This document shows positions 24,777 to 33,450 of a stretch of 64,000 nucleotides of DNA, piece after piece (positions within the stretch are counted from its first letter, which is position 1; every line of letters begins with the position of its first letter). The notes beneath the pieces are model-generated. The model made no database searches. It was not told the origin of the DNA and worked only from the letters and a program-made list of their open reading frames with translations. A program made the position numbers and the translations under genes. Location: positions 15,844 to 79,843 of the forward strand of contig NZ_JAYLLN010000010.1 of NCBI RefSeq assembly GCF_037126265.1, written 5' to 3'. Source of the stretch: Sphingobacterium tenebrionis. GTDB lineage: Bacteria; Bacteroidota; Bacteroidia; Sphingobacteriales; Sphingobacteriaceae.

Positions 24777-26975
24777 TTAGTTGTCGTTCGGAAAGGTAAG
24801 TTGAATAGCAGTCCCTAAACCTATTTCGCTATCTACTTGGACTTTAACATGCAAACGTTCGGCAATTCTTTTTACGATGGATAGCCCAAGTCCTGTACCC
24901 TCAAACTCTGACGCATTGGAAAGTCGCTTAAAACTATCAAAGACATTGCTTAGTTCTTCCTTTGCCATCCCAATTCCATTGTCAATAATATGATAGCGAA
25001 CGAATTCATTATCCAGTTCGGAATAAATCTTTATTTTAGGTGAAGCTGTTTTCGCACTGTATTTCACTGCATTACCAATCAGGTTCTGGAATAATTGATA
25101 GATAATGGTTTTCTCACCATGTAAAGGAAAAAGGTTGCCAAATTCTACTTCTGCATGATCAGCAGCATATCTCAACTTACTGAAATCAACAATCTGCGGG
25201 ATGAAATCCTGGGTATATACCGATTCCATTTTATAATCATAGCCTTTGACCTTTGAAAATTCATGGATGGTACGCAACATTTCATTAATGATGTTGACTG
25301 CTTCTTTGGTATTCTTGAGCATTTTCATTCTCAACACTTCCGACATGTCTGGTTTTTGCATCATCATCTGTACTGAAAGGTTGATAGCTGATAATGGATT
25401 CTTCAGATCATGGCTTACGGTATTGGCATAATTATCCAATGCCGTATTCAAATTGAGCACTTCGAGGTTCAGCTTTTGGATCTCTTCGGCTAGCATCCGG
25501 AAACTCACCAGTACAATCTCGCGCAACCTTTTGAAAAAGAAAAACTCCATATCCGTCCATTTCTCGGAGGCATGATAGGTGGTTTGATGCCAAACATCCA
25601 AATAAGGATGATCTTCATGCACAAATTGCACATTAGGTTTCCCTTCCGCAATAAGTTCTTCCGGTTTTTCCACCCATTTCCTTTTTTGGATTTTTTCCTT
25701 CCGGAAGAACAAAAAGGCTAAAGATTCCTTTTCATCCACACAGATAGCCGAAATACCAGCAAAGCGCTCGGTTTCCAAGCCTAGTTTCTTGCCGTATTTA
25801 AATACAAATTCTTCATCCGTAAAATAACTTCCTTTTTCTACTTTACGAATCTGATCAACAATGGCATCTACTTTACGCTTCCCAATGGAGATATTGTAGG
25901 TATGTAATTCATCCTTGCTCAGGATGGCCATGGCATCCGCCTTCGCAAAATAACATAAACGATCACCTAAATCGTTGAGTACTTTGTATAGATCATTCTG
26001 AACTAATAATTTTTCTTTTAGCAGAAGTTCAAAATCCCTTATTTCCTCGTAAAACTTACGGTCTTTGAGATCCTGGTTTTCAACATACTGATTCACAGCC
26101 ATCTGCACAAAATACACCAAGGCTTCTCTTTTAAGCAGGTTTACTTTTTTAGCATCCTTACTTTGACAGAAAACATATCCCCATAATTCACCATCTACAA
26201 TAATGGACACACTGAGGTTCGAGTTCACCCCATCCTTCAGCATATAGGCAGCATGTATGGGCGAGACCATTCGGACACTGGTTTGGGAAAGATTAGGATG
26301 ATCCACTCCATTGGAGATGATCTTGATGGTTGGTCCATTGATCTGCGCCGTATAACGACTATAATTGACCACATGAATGTTCCTTGCCAACCGAAATACA
26401 TCGGTGTAAGGATAATAACACCCTAGAATACCTTCTAAGTCAGGATGTTTAATATTTTCAGCTATTATAAGTCCATTATTGTCCTTATCATAGGCAAAAA
26501 CACGAATTCGATCGAAGCCACTTATTTTCGAAATATACGCTGAAGTAACCTCCCAGATCCGATCCTTGTTTTTTACTAATAGGTTGTTAAACACCTCAAT
26601 CTTAGGAAAGAAAACATTTTGATCAATAGCCTTCTTTTCAAACTCCAGATAGATATATTTACTTGTACCATAAACATTTAGGTAGCAACCGAAAGGCCCT
26701 ACCTCTACTTCCATCCAAACACGCTCGTCTGAATCTTCGAAGACCTCATCAATCCCCTTCTTTAAATTCTCTTGGTAGTTTGGGAAATAAGTAGCAATAA
26801 ATTTCCAGATATTAGAACCGATGTAATGGTTCACTGGGTTGGTCAACCAATCGGAACAATTCTCGCTCAGGGCAACCAAAGAATAGTCATGGTTTATAAT
26901 CAATAGAAAACCATGTTCTTGAATACCCTCGCTAAGGTACAATTGATCATCTTCTACAATCTCCTGATTATTCAT
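24777..26975 (-). CDS. Phytochrome-like histidine kinase with degenerate chromophore site
   Basis: A 732-aa cytosolic sensor kinase in the bacteriophytochrome layout: PAS-like (about 1-115; IQEHG at 18-22 matches the IQPHG motif), GAF (about 130-290), PHY-like (about 315-500), HisKA (SHDLKNP with His522) and HATPase (NLIGNAVKYS, DNGIGM, GTGLGLSI). The kinase half looks intact. In the sensor half the N-terminal bilin-binding Cys before IQPHG is absent. The PxSDIP motif reads PYTDVF (189-194), the second conserved His is replaced (FCQS at 269-272), and the PHY PRxSF tongue motif is missing. The GAF His of SPIH (241) remains. It may sense something other than bilin-absorbed light. No response regulator or heme oxygenase is adjacent. 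Confidence 0.85.
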   Translation of the reverse strand: MNNQEIVEDDQLYLSEGIQEHGFLLIINHDYSLVALSENCSDWLTNPVNHYIGSNIWKFIATYFPNYQENLKKGIDEVFEDSDERVWMEVEVGPFGCYLNVYGTSKYIYLEFEKKAIDQNVFFPKIEVFNNLLVKNKDRIWEVTSAYISKISGFDRIRVFAYDKDNNGLIIAENIKHPDLEGILGCYYPYTDVFRLARNIHVVNYSRYTAQINGPTIKIISNGVDHPNLSQTSVRMVSPIHAAYMLKDGVNSNLSVSIIVDGELWGYVFCQSKDAKKVNLLKREALVYFVQMAVNQYVENQDLKDRKFYEEIRDFELLLKEKLLVQNDLYKVLNDLGDRLCYFAKADAMAILSKDELHTYNISIGKRKVDAIVDQIRKVEKGSYFTDEEFVFKYGKKLGLETERFAGISAICVDEKESLAFLFFRKEKIQKRKWVEKPEELIAEGKPNVQFVHEDHPYLDVWHQTTYHASEKWTDMEFFFFKRLREIVLVSFRMLAEEIQKLNLEVLNLNTALDNYANTVSHDLKNPLSAINLSVQMMMQKPDMSEVLRMKMLKNTKEAVNIINEMLRTIHEFSKVKGYDYKMESVYTQDFIPQIVDFSKLRYAADHAEVEFGNLFPLHGEKTIIYQLFQNLIGNAVKYSAKTASPKIKIYSELDNEFVRYHIIDNGIGMAKEELSNVFDSFKRLSNASEFEGTGLGLSIVKRIAERLHVKVQVDSEIGLGTAIQLTFPNDN

Positions 26976-27146
26976 TAATTAATAGTTAGTTATGGTAGTT
27001 ATTTTGATTTTACATCCCCCAACATCAAAATAATGGGTTAAAATTATAAAAAAAGGTTTGAACATCTTTAATTTTTTAATGAATTACGGAAAATTTAGAT
27101 TGACTATCAATAAATAAATTGGACTTTTGGATGGTTTTATAGGCAT

Positions 27147-27180
27147 AAAAAAGGGCTTCCTAATAGATAGAAAGCCTTTC
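27147..27180 (-). terminator. Terminator of fabV
   Basis: AAGGGCTT (27151) pairs with AAGCCTTT (27172) with one G-U pair. On the minus strand it is followed by TTTTTT. It lies 30-60 bp after the fabV stop. Confidence 0.75.
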
Positions 27181-27207
27181 TTATAAGTTTATTCCTAAAA
27201 AGAAATA

Positions 27208-28404
27208 TTAGCCGATACTTGGTACTGGAACGACTTCGTTTGTATCTTTTTCATAATCGATCTCATCAAAATTGAAACCGAACAATTGGAAGAAATCATT
27301 TCTGTAACCCTGAATATCAGAAATCTCTTCCAGATTTTCAGTAGTAGCTTTTTTCCATAATTCAGCAACTTCCTGTTGCACATCTTCACGCATTTCCAGG
27401 TCATCCACTCGGATTCTTCCTTTTTCGTCCAACTGAAGATCCGAATTGTTGTAAAGTCTTTCCGCGAACAAACGTTGCATCTGCTCGATCGTTCCTTCAT
27501 GTATCCCTTTTTCCTTCATTACTTTGTACAACAAAGAAATGTATAATGGAACCACAGGAATAGCAGAACTTGATTGGGTTACCAAAGCTTTGTTCACTGA
27601 AACATAAGAAACCCCATTAATATCTGCTAACAACGCATTGATAGCTGGAACAGTTGCTTCTAAATTATCTTTAGCACGACCGATCGTACCGTTTCTATAG
27701 ATTGGATAGGTCAATTCTGGGCCGATGTAAGAATATGCAACGGTTTTTACACCTTCTGCCAATACTCCTGCAGCCTTCAGATCTTCTATCCAGAATTTCC
27801 AATCTTCGCCACCCATTACGGCTACGGTATTATTGATATCATCCTCCAGTTCCACCGGATTGATGGTGATATCAGAAACAACACCAGTATGGAAATCTAC
27901 CGTTTTATCGGTAAATGGTTTTTCAATAGGTTTTAATACAGAGGCATGTTGCACGCCTGTTTTCGGATGCGTACGACGAGGTGAAGCCAATGAATAGACG
28001 ACTAGATCCACTTGTCCAAGATCTTTCTTGATCAATTCAATGGTCTGTTGCTTGATTTCATCAGAGAAAGCATCGCCATTGATACTTTTGGCGTAAAGGC
28101 CTGCCGCTTGGGCTTCTTTTTCAAAAGCAGCGGTATTGTACCAACCTGCAGTACCTAATTTTCCTTCGGTAGCTGGTTTTTCAAAAAACACGCCAATAGT
28201 AGCTGCATCAGATCCGAACGCAGCAGAAATACGAGAAGCAATACCAAAACCGGTTGAAGCACCGATTACCAATACCTTTTTAGGGCCGTCAGCAATCTTT
28301 CCTTTTGATTTCACGTATTCGATTTGGTTTTTGATGTGTTGTGCTGCTCCATCTGGATGTGCAGTTAAACAAATAAAACCTCTAGTTCTTGGTTGTATAA
28401 TCAT
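27208..28404 (-). CDS. fabV: Trans-2-enoyl-CoA/enoyl-ACP reductase FabV
   Basis: A 398-aa reductase of the FabV family, matching usual length. It uses NAD(P)H to reduce enoyl thioesters in the last step of fatty-acid elongation and is the triclosan-tolerant alternative to FabI. Seen: N-terminal MIIQPRTRGFICLTAHP, dinucleotide-binding VLVIGASTGFG, and the FabV-type catalytic Tyr-(8 residues)-Lys in YRNGTIGRAK. The enzyme is monomeric and cytosolic in the family. A promoter box lies 31 bp upstream and a terminator follows, so it is a single-gene transcript. Confidence 0.96.
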   Translation of the reverse strand: MIIQPRTRGFICLTAHPDGAAQHIKNQIEYVKSKGKIADGPKKVLVIGASTGFGIASRISAAFGSDAATIGVFFEKPATEGKLGTAGWYNTAAFEKEAQAAGLYAKSINGDAFSDEIKQQTIELIKKDLGQVDLVVYSLASPRRTHPKTGVQHASVLKPIEKPFTDKTVDFHTGVVSDITINPVELEDDINNTVAVMGGEDWKFWIEDLKAAGVLAEGVKTVAYSYIGPELTYPIYRNGTIGRAKDNLEATVPAINALLADINGVSYVSVNKALVTQSSSAIPVVPLYISLLYKVMKEKGIHEGTIEQMQRLFAERLYNNSDLQLDEKGRIRVDDLEMREDVQQEVAELWKKATTENLEEISDIQGYRNDFFQLFGFNFDEIDYEKDTNEVVPVPSIG

Positions 28405-28434
28405 CCTTAATTAAATTTCATTGAATAATCTTGA

Positions 28435-28442
28435 CAAAAATA
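28435..28442 (-). promoter_or_regulatory. Bacteroidetes -7 promoter box for fabV
   Basis: TATTTTTG on the minus strand matches TAnnTTTG, 31 bp upstream of the fabV start. Confidence 0.55.
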
Positions 28443-28451
28443 GTCAATTTT

Positions 28452-29597
28452 TTATCTTTTAATATAGTTCTTGTATAATAGATTGATAACTTCCTTGGAA
28501 AATTTGAGGGTCTGTCCATCCTCTACCAAGTTCGGTACACAGCCATTGGTAATGACGATAAACCCAAATTTCTTTTTGGGTTCAAAGAACATATTGCTAT
28601 AAAGTCCATAGGCAGAGCCGGTATGCCCTATTAAATGTTCTCCAGTAATAAGATCATTGGTTTCCAATAAGGCTAATCCATAATGCTCTTTAGCAGACAA
28701 GCCTTTCTGCATTCTTTTTGAACTTTTCGCCTTGAGGATTCTTACTTTTCCCAACTTCCCATAGTTCATGTGCATCATCATATAGGTAGACAGGTCCTTG
28801 GCGGAGATCTTAAGCCCCCCGGTTGGAGAGAATACAGGGGTGCTCACACCCATCGTATAATTCCTGATTTCTTCTGATCGCGGATTGTAGGCAGAAGGTT
28901 GCTCTTTAAAAACCCCAGTGGTTTTTACATATAGCTTAGCAAACCTGCTTTGGTCCAAAGAATCCACACAGTATCCTGCCTGTAATTGCAAGGGAGCTAA
29001 TACTTGCTGTTCGATGTAGTTATCAAAACGGATATTGCTGATCCTTTCAAGAACTGCCCCTACCATATTGAAATTAAGGTTACAATATTCATAGCCTGTG
29101 CCTGGTTCGTAATTATTATAGGATTTAGCCCAATTGGGGTTTTTCGTAGAATCCAGGACATCAAAAGTGAAATATCCATTGCTATCGTTCAGGCTAGAAC
29201 GATGCGATAGCACCATTTCTAATGTTATTTTGGTATTCGGGAATTTAGGATTTCGCACGTTGAATCCGACCAGATCACTGAAATCATCATCTAGACTGAT
29301 TTTTCCCTGCTCCACCAATTGCATAATTGCAGTAGAACTGAAAGATTTGGAGATCGACGCGATCCGAAACAGATCTTGCGTACTCAATGCGGTTTTCTTT
29401 TCTAGGTCCTTGTAGCCATAGGCCTTTTCGAATACGGGTTTTCCATTCTTTACCACCACTATAGCTAGACCAACAGCCTCATGCTTCTGTATAATCTGTT
29501 GCAGATCTTCCTCAAACGTAGGGCTTTGTGCATAGCTTGATCCAATCATGGTAAAAACCATGAAAATCAATAAGGTATAGGTTTTAAGGATATTCAT
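28452..29597 (-). CDS. Exported serine hydrolase (class C beta-lactamase/penicillin-binding fold)
   Basis: A 381-aa exported protein with a signal peptide (1-23, SSYAQ). The active-site motifs of the beta-lactamase-class-C/esterase superfamily are present: SISK (Ser81 nucleophile, Lys84), YCN (about residues 170-172) and HTG near the C-terminus (GHTGSAYG). Members include D-aminopeptidases, esterases and PBP-like enzymes, so the substrate cannot be assigned; it is not evidence of resistance. The gene follows the DUF3307 gene by 24 bp and may be at the end of that transcript. Confidence 0.9.
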   Translation of the reverse strand: MNILKTYTLLIFMVFTMIGSSYAQSPTFEEDLQQIIQKHEAVGLAIVVVKNGKPVFEKAYGYKDLEKKTALSTQDLFRIASISKSFSSTAIMQLVEQGKISLDDDFSDLVGFNVRNPKFPNTKITLEMVLSHRSSLNDSNGYFTFDVLDSTKNPNWAKSYNNYEPGTGYEYCNLNFNMVGAVLERISNIRFDNYIEQQVLAPLQLQAGYCVDSLDQSRFAKLYVKTTGVFKEQPSAYNPRSEEIRNYTMGVSTPVFSPTGGLKISAKDLSTYMMMHMNYGKLGKVRILKAKSSKRMQKGLSAKEHYGLALLETNDLITGEHLIGHTGSAYGLYSNMFFEPKKKFGFIVITNGCVPNLVEDGQTLKFSKEVINLLYKNYIKR

Positions 29598-29621
29598 TTT
29601 TATATAGGTTTATGTTTGTTT

Positions 29622-30350
29622 TTATATTAAAATCAGTGCTTGTTTTAAGCCTAAGGCAATCAAGGTCCCTAACACAAAACTCAACAGTGTGCCAATCAGT
29701 ACATATTCGGTGAATTTGGTATCTTTTGCATTGCTGAGGTCGCCAAATCGGAATATGGATTTGGCAGCCAAAAGAAAGCCGATGCCCTCCATGAAATCCA
29801 ACAGAACGAAACATAAGATCATGACCCTTTCCAAAACCCCGATCAATTTTCCAGCCTCAAATAGGGTTTCCTTCCGTTTATTGTTGAACTCTACCTCTTG
29901 GTTCCATTTACTGATGTATACCCGAATAATGATCGGCACCACAAACAGCTGCATCATGATGGCTATGAGGTACAAAAGGATGGTATACGGATCTATTTGT
30001 CCGATGAGCGCGTTCCATTTCTCAGGATTATTGAAGAAAAACACGACAAGGATACTCCCGATATGCAGTAGCTGATCGATGATAAAGGCCAAGACCCCAT
30101 GCTTAGGGAATTTTATCTCAAAACCGATCTTAGCACTATCAATGGCCAAATGTGCTGCTGTTAAAAAAAGGATGTTCTGCCAATTCCCGGTCAAATCCCA
30201 GGAGAAAAACAAGAATAATAATCCTGCATGAACAGCGATATGATAAAATAGGTATTGAATCTTAGCCGTTCTTTTTTCCACCCAAGACCTAGGTTGCAAA
30301 ACAAAATCCCCAAGGATATGGGCCAGAAACATCAATAATAAACTAAGCAT
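29622..30350 (-). CDS. DUF3307 integral membrane protein
   Basis: A 242-aa protein with about six membrane helices. It has the DUF3307 signature near the N-terminus: FLAHILGDFVLQP, then HIAVHAGLLF, AAHLAIDSAK and FIIDQLLHI, which place conserved His and Asp residues in the membrane. Function is unknown in the family. It overlaps the upstream SatD-like gene by 8 bp, so the two are translationally coupled; this SatD/DUF3307 pairing is common in Bacteroidetes and suggests regulator plus membrane effector. Confidence 0.88.
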   Translation of the reverse strand: MLSLLLMFLAHILGDFVLQPRSWVEKRTAKIQYLFYHIAVHAGLLFLFFSWDLTGNWQNILFLTAAHLAIDSAKIGFEIKFPKHGVLAFIIDQLLHIGSILVVFFFNNPEKWNALIGQIDPYTILLYLIAIMMQLFVVPIIIRVYISKWNQEVEFNNKRKETLFEAGKLIGVLERVMILCFVLLDFMEGIGFLLAAKSIFRFGDLSNAKDTKFTEYVLIGTLLSFVLGTLIALGLKQALILI

Positions 30351-30945
30351 GTTTTCTTAATTCTTGTGTACAATATCGTATGACCTGTTGAATTTTCGCA
30401 TAATTCGCCTTCCTGAGCTCTAAGCTCAATTGGCTCTGGTGCTTCCGACCTATTATTTCCAATAATTCCTGTTGGGTAGCCTCGGGGTTTTCCAATGCCG
30501 CTTTGACCGACTCCGCCATATTCACCGTCCATTGTTCGGCAATCAGACAGGCTAAGCTGGTTGTCAGGTTCAAGAAGGCATCCAAATCCTCGTTTTCGGA
30601 TTTGAACAGGATACTTTCTTTCCCCAGATGATCAAATGCTTCGCCCGAATACACGAAGGCCGTGCCGGAAGCTTTTTTGATGTCGGGGTCTATATAGCTG
30701 ATCTCTCCAATCCCTATCCCTAACCGAACATCCATATTTTCAAAACTTCTTAATGAAGCTTTCAAATGAAAAATAGTGGTAAACAACTGCTCTACGTCTA
30801 CCTCAGCCTGGAAACTATCTCCCCGGAACACATCAAAACGCTGCGCATGGAGTCGAAGACTATGTTCTAATTCGGGCATCCACAATCCGATATCCTGGGA
30901 TCTTGAATGCACTACATCTCCTGTTATGATGATTCGTTGGTTCAT
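30343..30945 (-). CDS. SatD-family protein (putative regulator)
   Basis: A 200-aa cytosolic protein starting MNQRIIITGDVVHSR, the typical SatD N-terminus. The central part (RGDSFQAEVD, VRLGIGIGEI) is cyclase-like in pattern. The last 45 residues contain a helix-turn-helix-like segment (ATQQELLEIIGRKHQSQLS). SatD is known from the sat operon of Streptococcus mutans, but its biochemistry is unsettled. It starts the DUF3307 transcript and faces the PPK2 gene across 190 bp containing a dense array of TTATAATC-like motifs, a good candidate for its own binding sites. Confidence 0.8.
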   Translation of the reverse strand: MNQRIIITGDVVHSRSQDIGLWMPELEHSLRLHAQRFDVFRGDSFQAEVDVEQLFTTIFHLKASLRSFENMDVRLGIGIGEISYIDPDIKKASGTAFVYSGEAFDHLGKESILFKSENEDLDAFLNLTTSLACLIAEQWTVNMAESVKAALENPEATQQELLEIIGRKHQSQLSLELRKANYAKIQQVIRYCTQELRKHA

Positions 30946-31014
30946 AATGATTGAATTTACTGTTTTATTTCCTAAATTTCCTTTATAATTTCTTTAGAAT
31001 TATTTTCATCAAAA

Positions 31015-31122
31015 ATATAACCGAAAACGATTATAAATCAGTTTATAACCAAATATAGTTATATTAGAATTTATAATCAAAATTAATTATAATTAAGAAT
31101 ATAATCAAATAACGTTATAATC
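31015..31122. promoter_or_regulatory. Cluster of TTATAATC-like repeats between satD-like and ppk2 genes
   Basis: At least seven related motifs in both orientations: ATATAACC (31015), GATTATAAA (31029), GTTTATAACC (31041), TAGTTATATT (31056), TTTATAATC (31070), AATATAATC (31099) and CGTTATAATC (31113), plus AATTATAATT near 31085. They lie between divergent starts. The density exceeds what the general AT-richness suggests, but this was judged by eye. Confidence 0.55.
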
Positions 31123-31137
31123 AGATAAAAAAGCAAT

Positions 31138-32013
31138 ATGGCGAATTATGCAAAGAAACTAACGGCTGATAAGGATTTTAAGCTTTCCGATCATCCCTCC
31201 AAATTCCAAGAGGATATCAGTTCGGATGAAGCGAAAGAAAAATTGAAGGAACTGCGCAAAAAAATAGCTGACCTGCAGGACAAGATGTATGCCGATGACC
31301 GATATAGTGTCCTTATCTGCCTTCAAGGCATGGATACGGCCGGAAAAGACTCTTTAATCAGGGAAGTCTTCAAGGCAATGAATGTGCGAGGGGTCGTGGT
31401 GGAAAGTTTCAAAACCCCTAGCGAGGAGGAACTGCAGCATGATTACCTTTGGCGACATGAAATCAAATTACCGCAGAAAGGAAAGTTCACTGTTTTTAAC
31501 CGAACGCATTATGAGAATGTTTTGGTTACCAGGGTTCATCCTGAATATCTATTGAACGAACGCATACCGGGAATCACCGACCCCAAGAAATTGCCGAAGA
31601 ATTTTTGGGATATGCGTTTCGAGCAGATCAACAATTTTGAGAAAAGATTGGCGGAAAACGGGATGATCATCTTCAAGTTCTTCCTGAACCTTGGTAAGGA
31701 AGAGCAGAAGAACAGGCTATTGAGCCGTTTGGAGGAAGAGGAAAAGAATTGGAAGTTCTCCCCTGGCGATTTGGAAGAAAGAGCTTTATGGGACAAATAC
31801 CAAGTATGCTATGAAGACGCGATCAAAAACACCAGTAAAAAACATGCGCCATGGTATGTTATCCCCTCAGACAGCAAACCCGTAAGCCGGTATCTCGTTG
31901 CGCAGATCATTTACGATGTACTATCACAGTACAAGGATATCCAATACCCGGAAATGCCGGAAGAAATGGAAGAGAACAAAAGATTATATAAAGAACAATT
32001 GGAAGCTGAATAG
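31138..32013 (+). CDS. Polyphosphate kinase 2 family protein (polyP:nucleotide phosphotransferase)
   Basis: A 291-aa cytosolic kinase of the PPK2 family. It transfers phosphate between polyphosphate and nucleotides. Walker A is GMDTAGKDS (64-72) and the Walker B region is FNRTHYENVLVTRVH. The HYE-VLV form resembles class III PPK2 enzymes, which use both AMP and ADP; class assignment is inferred. An N-terminal helical extension and a charged C-terminal helix are usual. It is divergent from the SatD-like gene, sharing a motif-rich control region. An AT-containing hairpin spans its stop codon. Confidence 0.9.
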   Translation: MANYAKKLTADKDFKLSDHPSKFQEDISSDEAKEKLKELRKKIADLQDKMYADDRYSVLICLQGMDTAGKDSLIREVFKAMNVRGVVVESFKTPSEEELQHDYLWRHEIKLPQKGKFTVFNRTHYENVLVTRVHPEYLLNERIPGITDPKKLPKNFWDMRFEQINNFEKRLAENGMIIFKFFLNLGKEEQKNRLLSRLEEEEKNWKFSPGDLEERALWDKYQVCYEDAIKNTSKKHAPWYVIPSDSKPVSRYLVAQIIYDVLSQYKDIQYPEMPEEMEENKRLYKEQLEAE

Positions 32014-32022
32014 CTTCCAATT
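31997..32022 (+). terminator. Hairpin across the ppk2 stop codon
   Basis: AATTGGAAGCT and AGCTTCCAATT form an 11-bp stem with a 4-nt loop. It contains the stop codon. No strong T-run follows, so a terminator or 3'-stabilising role is tentative. Confidence 0.45.
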
Positions 32023-32045
32023 AGAATATATCTTAAAAAAAACCT

Positions 32046-32834
32046 TTAAAAAACCACTTTAGAAAGTCCACCATCCAAGGGGATGCTGGCACCATTGAGA
32101 TAAGAGGCATAATCTGAAGCCAAGAAGGTGACTAAAAAGCCATATTCGGCAGGTAATCCCAATCTTTTTGATGGAATGCTTTCCAATCGCTGCTGCTTGA
32201 CATCTTCCAGGGGAATTCCCTGTTGTTTGGCTTGTCCTTCCATCAGACTATGTAAGCGCTCAGTATCGAAATAGCCCGTCATAATGGAATTAACGGTAAT
32301 TCCATCCTTGGCTACGGCAGCAGAAAGGGATTTGCTCCAGCTGACCAGGGCAATCCGCATACTGTTGGAAAGGACCAGGTTATCCTGTGGCTCTTTAACG
32401 GTTAGCGATGAAACATTGATGATCCGGCCGAATCCCTGCTTTCTCATATGGGGCAATGCCAATTCGCTGGCAATTACCGCATTCTGGAACAAGAGATCAA
32501 AAGCTACCTGATAATCCGTTTCCTTTTTCGATAGGACATTGCCCGGTTGAGGACCATTGGTATTGTTCAATAAAACATCAATGTGATGTTTACCAAAAAA
32601 GTCCTTCAACACGGCTTTATGTTTTTCCAGATCATTAAAATCCGTGATCACATAGCCATGCTGTTGCCCTTTGGCATCATCCAATTCCGCAACTACGGCC
32701 TTAAGCTTCTCTTCATTTCTCGCCATCACGAACACCTCAGCTCCTGCCGAAGCTAATTGCAATGCTATCCCTTTTCCAATTCCATCCGAACCACCTCCTA
32801 CTAAGGCCTTTTTTCCACTAAGATCTATTAACAT
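32046..32834 (-). CDS. Short-chain dehydrogenase-like protein with substituted active site
   Basis: A 262-aa Rossmann-fold protein. The cofactor motif GGGSDGIGKG (13-22), the NNTNG element (90-94) and the catalytic-Ser region NVSSL (140-144) are present. At the position of YxxxK the sequence is SNSMR (156-160), so the Tyr is Ser and the Lys is Arg. This pattern is known from a divergent branch of 3-oxoacyl-ACP-reductase-like SDRs whose activity is unclear. It may bind NAD(P) without classical SDR catalysis. It follows the acidic protein gene by 9 bp. Confidence 0.85.
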   Translation of the reverse strand: MLIDLSGKKALVGGGSDGIGKGIALQLASAGAEVFVMARNEEKLKAVVAELDDAKGQQHGYVITDFNDLEKHKAVLKDFFGKHHIDVLLNNTNGPQPGNVLSKKETDYQVAFDLLFQNAVIASELALPHMRKQGFGRIINVSSLTVKEPQDNLVLSNSMRIALVSWSKSLSAAVAKDGITVNSIMTGYFDTERLHSLMEGQAKQQGIPLEDVKQQRLESIPSKRLGLPAEYGFLVTFLASDYASYLNGASIPLDGGLSKVVF

Positions 32835-32843
32835 GTATACATT

Positions 32844-33305
32844 TTATTTTTCGTCGTTCTTCGGATAACCTTCTTCATCAAGGTCATCCCTATAATCTTC
32901 CGGATTTCGGGATAGGGCCTCATCTTCCTTAGAAACGCGTATAGCGCGATCGTCCGTGATCCGCATATTATTATCCTCCAGCTCTTCTTGCTGCAAATCT
33001 TCCCGATCGGCATATTCCTCTCCAACATAAGGGTTCGAATTATCAAAGGTAGAATCATCATCCTGAGCACCTTCACTGATCGTATCGTAATCCATTGGAT
33101 GATCCCAATCTGGATCTTCATCATTCACATCCAATTCAAAACTATCTTCTTCTTCATTATAGGCCAGATCCTGCGGATCGGTAGGTCCCTGCTCATCGAT
33201 TTCTTCTGTGCCCTCATCCAAGATTTCCTGACCTTGTTCTAGGTTTTCCGCTTCGTTTTCCAGGTTTTCTTCTAGATTCTTTTTGTTGTTTTTCGAATTT
33301 TCCAT
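32844..33305 (-). CDS. Highly acidic, probably disordered hypothetical protein
   Basis: A 153-aa protein in which Asp and Glu make up well over a third of residues, with almost no hydrophobic core. The N-terminus is repeated N/E/K (KKNLEENLENEAENLEQG) and the C-terminus ends EEGYPKNDEK. There is no signal peptide or known domain. Acidic disordered proteins of this kind occur in Sphingobacteriaceae without known function. It is 9 bp upstream of the SDR-like gene, suggesting one transcript. Confidence 0.7.
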   Translation of the reverse strand: MENSKNNKKNLEENLENEAENLEQGQEILDEGTEEIDEQGPTDPQDLAYNEEEDSFELDVNDEDPDWDHPMDYDTISEGAQDDDSTFDNSNPYVGEEYADREDLQQEELEDNNMRITDDRAIRVSKEDEALSRNPEDYRDDLDEEGYPKNDEK

Positions 33306-33414
33306 GATCGATAATTTAAATATACACTTTTCTTAATAACCCCCAAAAAGCCTTAAAAGTTTGCCTAAAAGCCTGAATTATGCCTGATTATATATAGGAT
33401 ATTAAAGAATTAAC

Positions 33415-33432
33415 GTTATATTTACATATAAC
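33415..33432. promoter_or_regulatory. Inverted repeat upstream of the 126-aa gene
   Basis: GTTATAT and ATATAAC are complementary around a TTAC centre, 19 bp before the start at 33451. It resembles the motifs at 31015-31122 and may be another site for the same regulator, or part of a TATATTTA-type promoter. Confidence 0.4.
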
Positions 33433-33450
33433 AATTATAAACTTTCTACT

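Noticed and set aside
27195..27500. 101-aa ORF within fabV
   Set aside because: Same strand, different frame, inside a clear FabV coding sequence.
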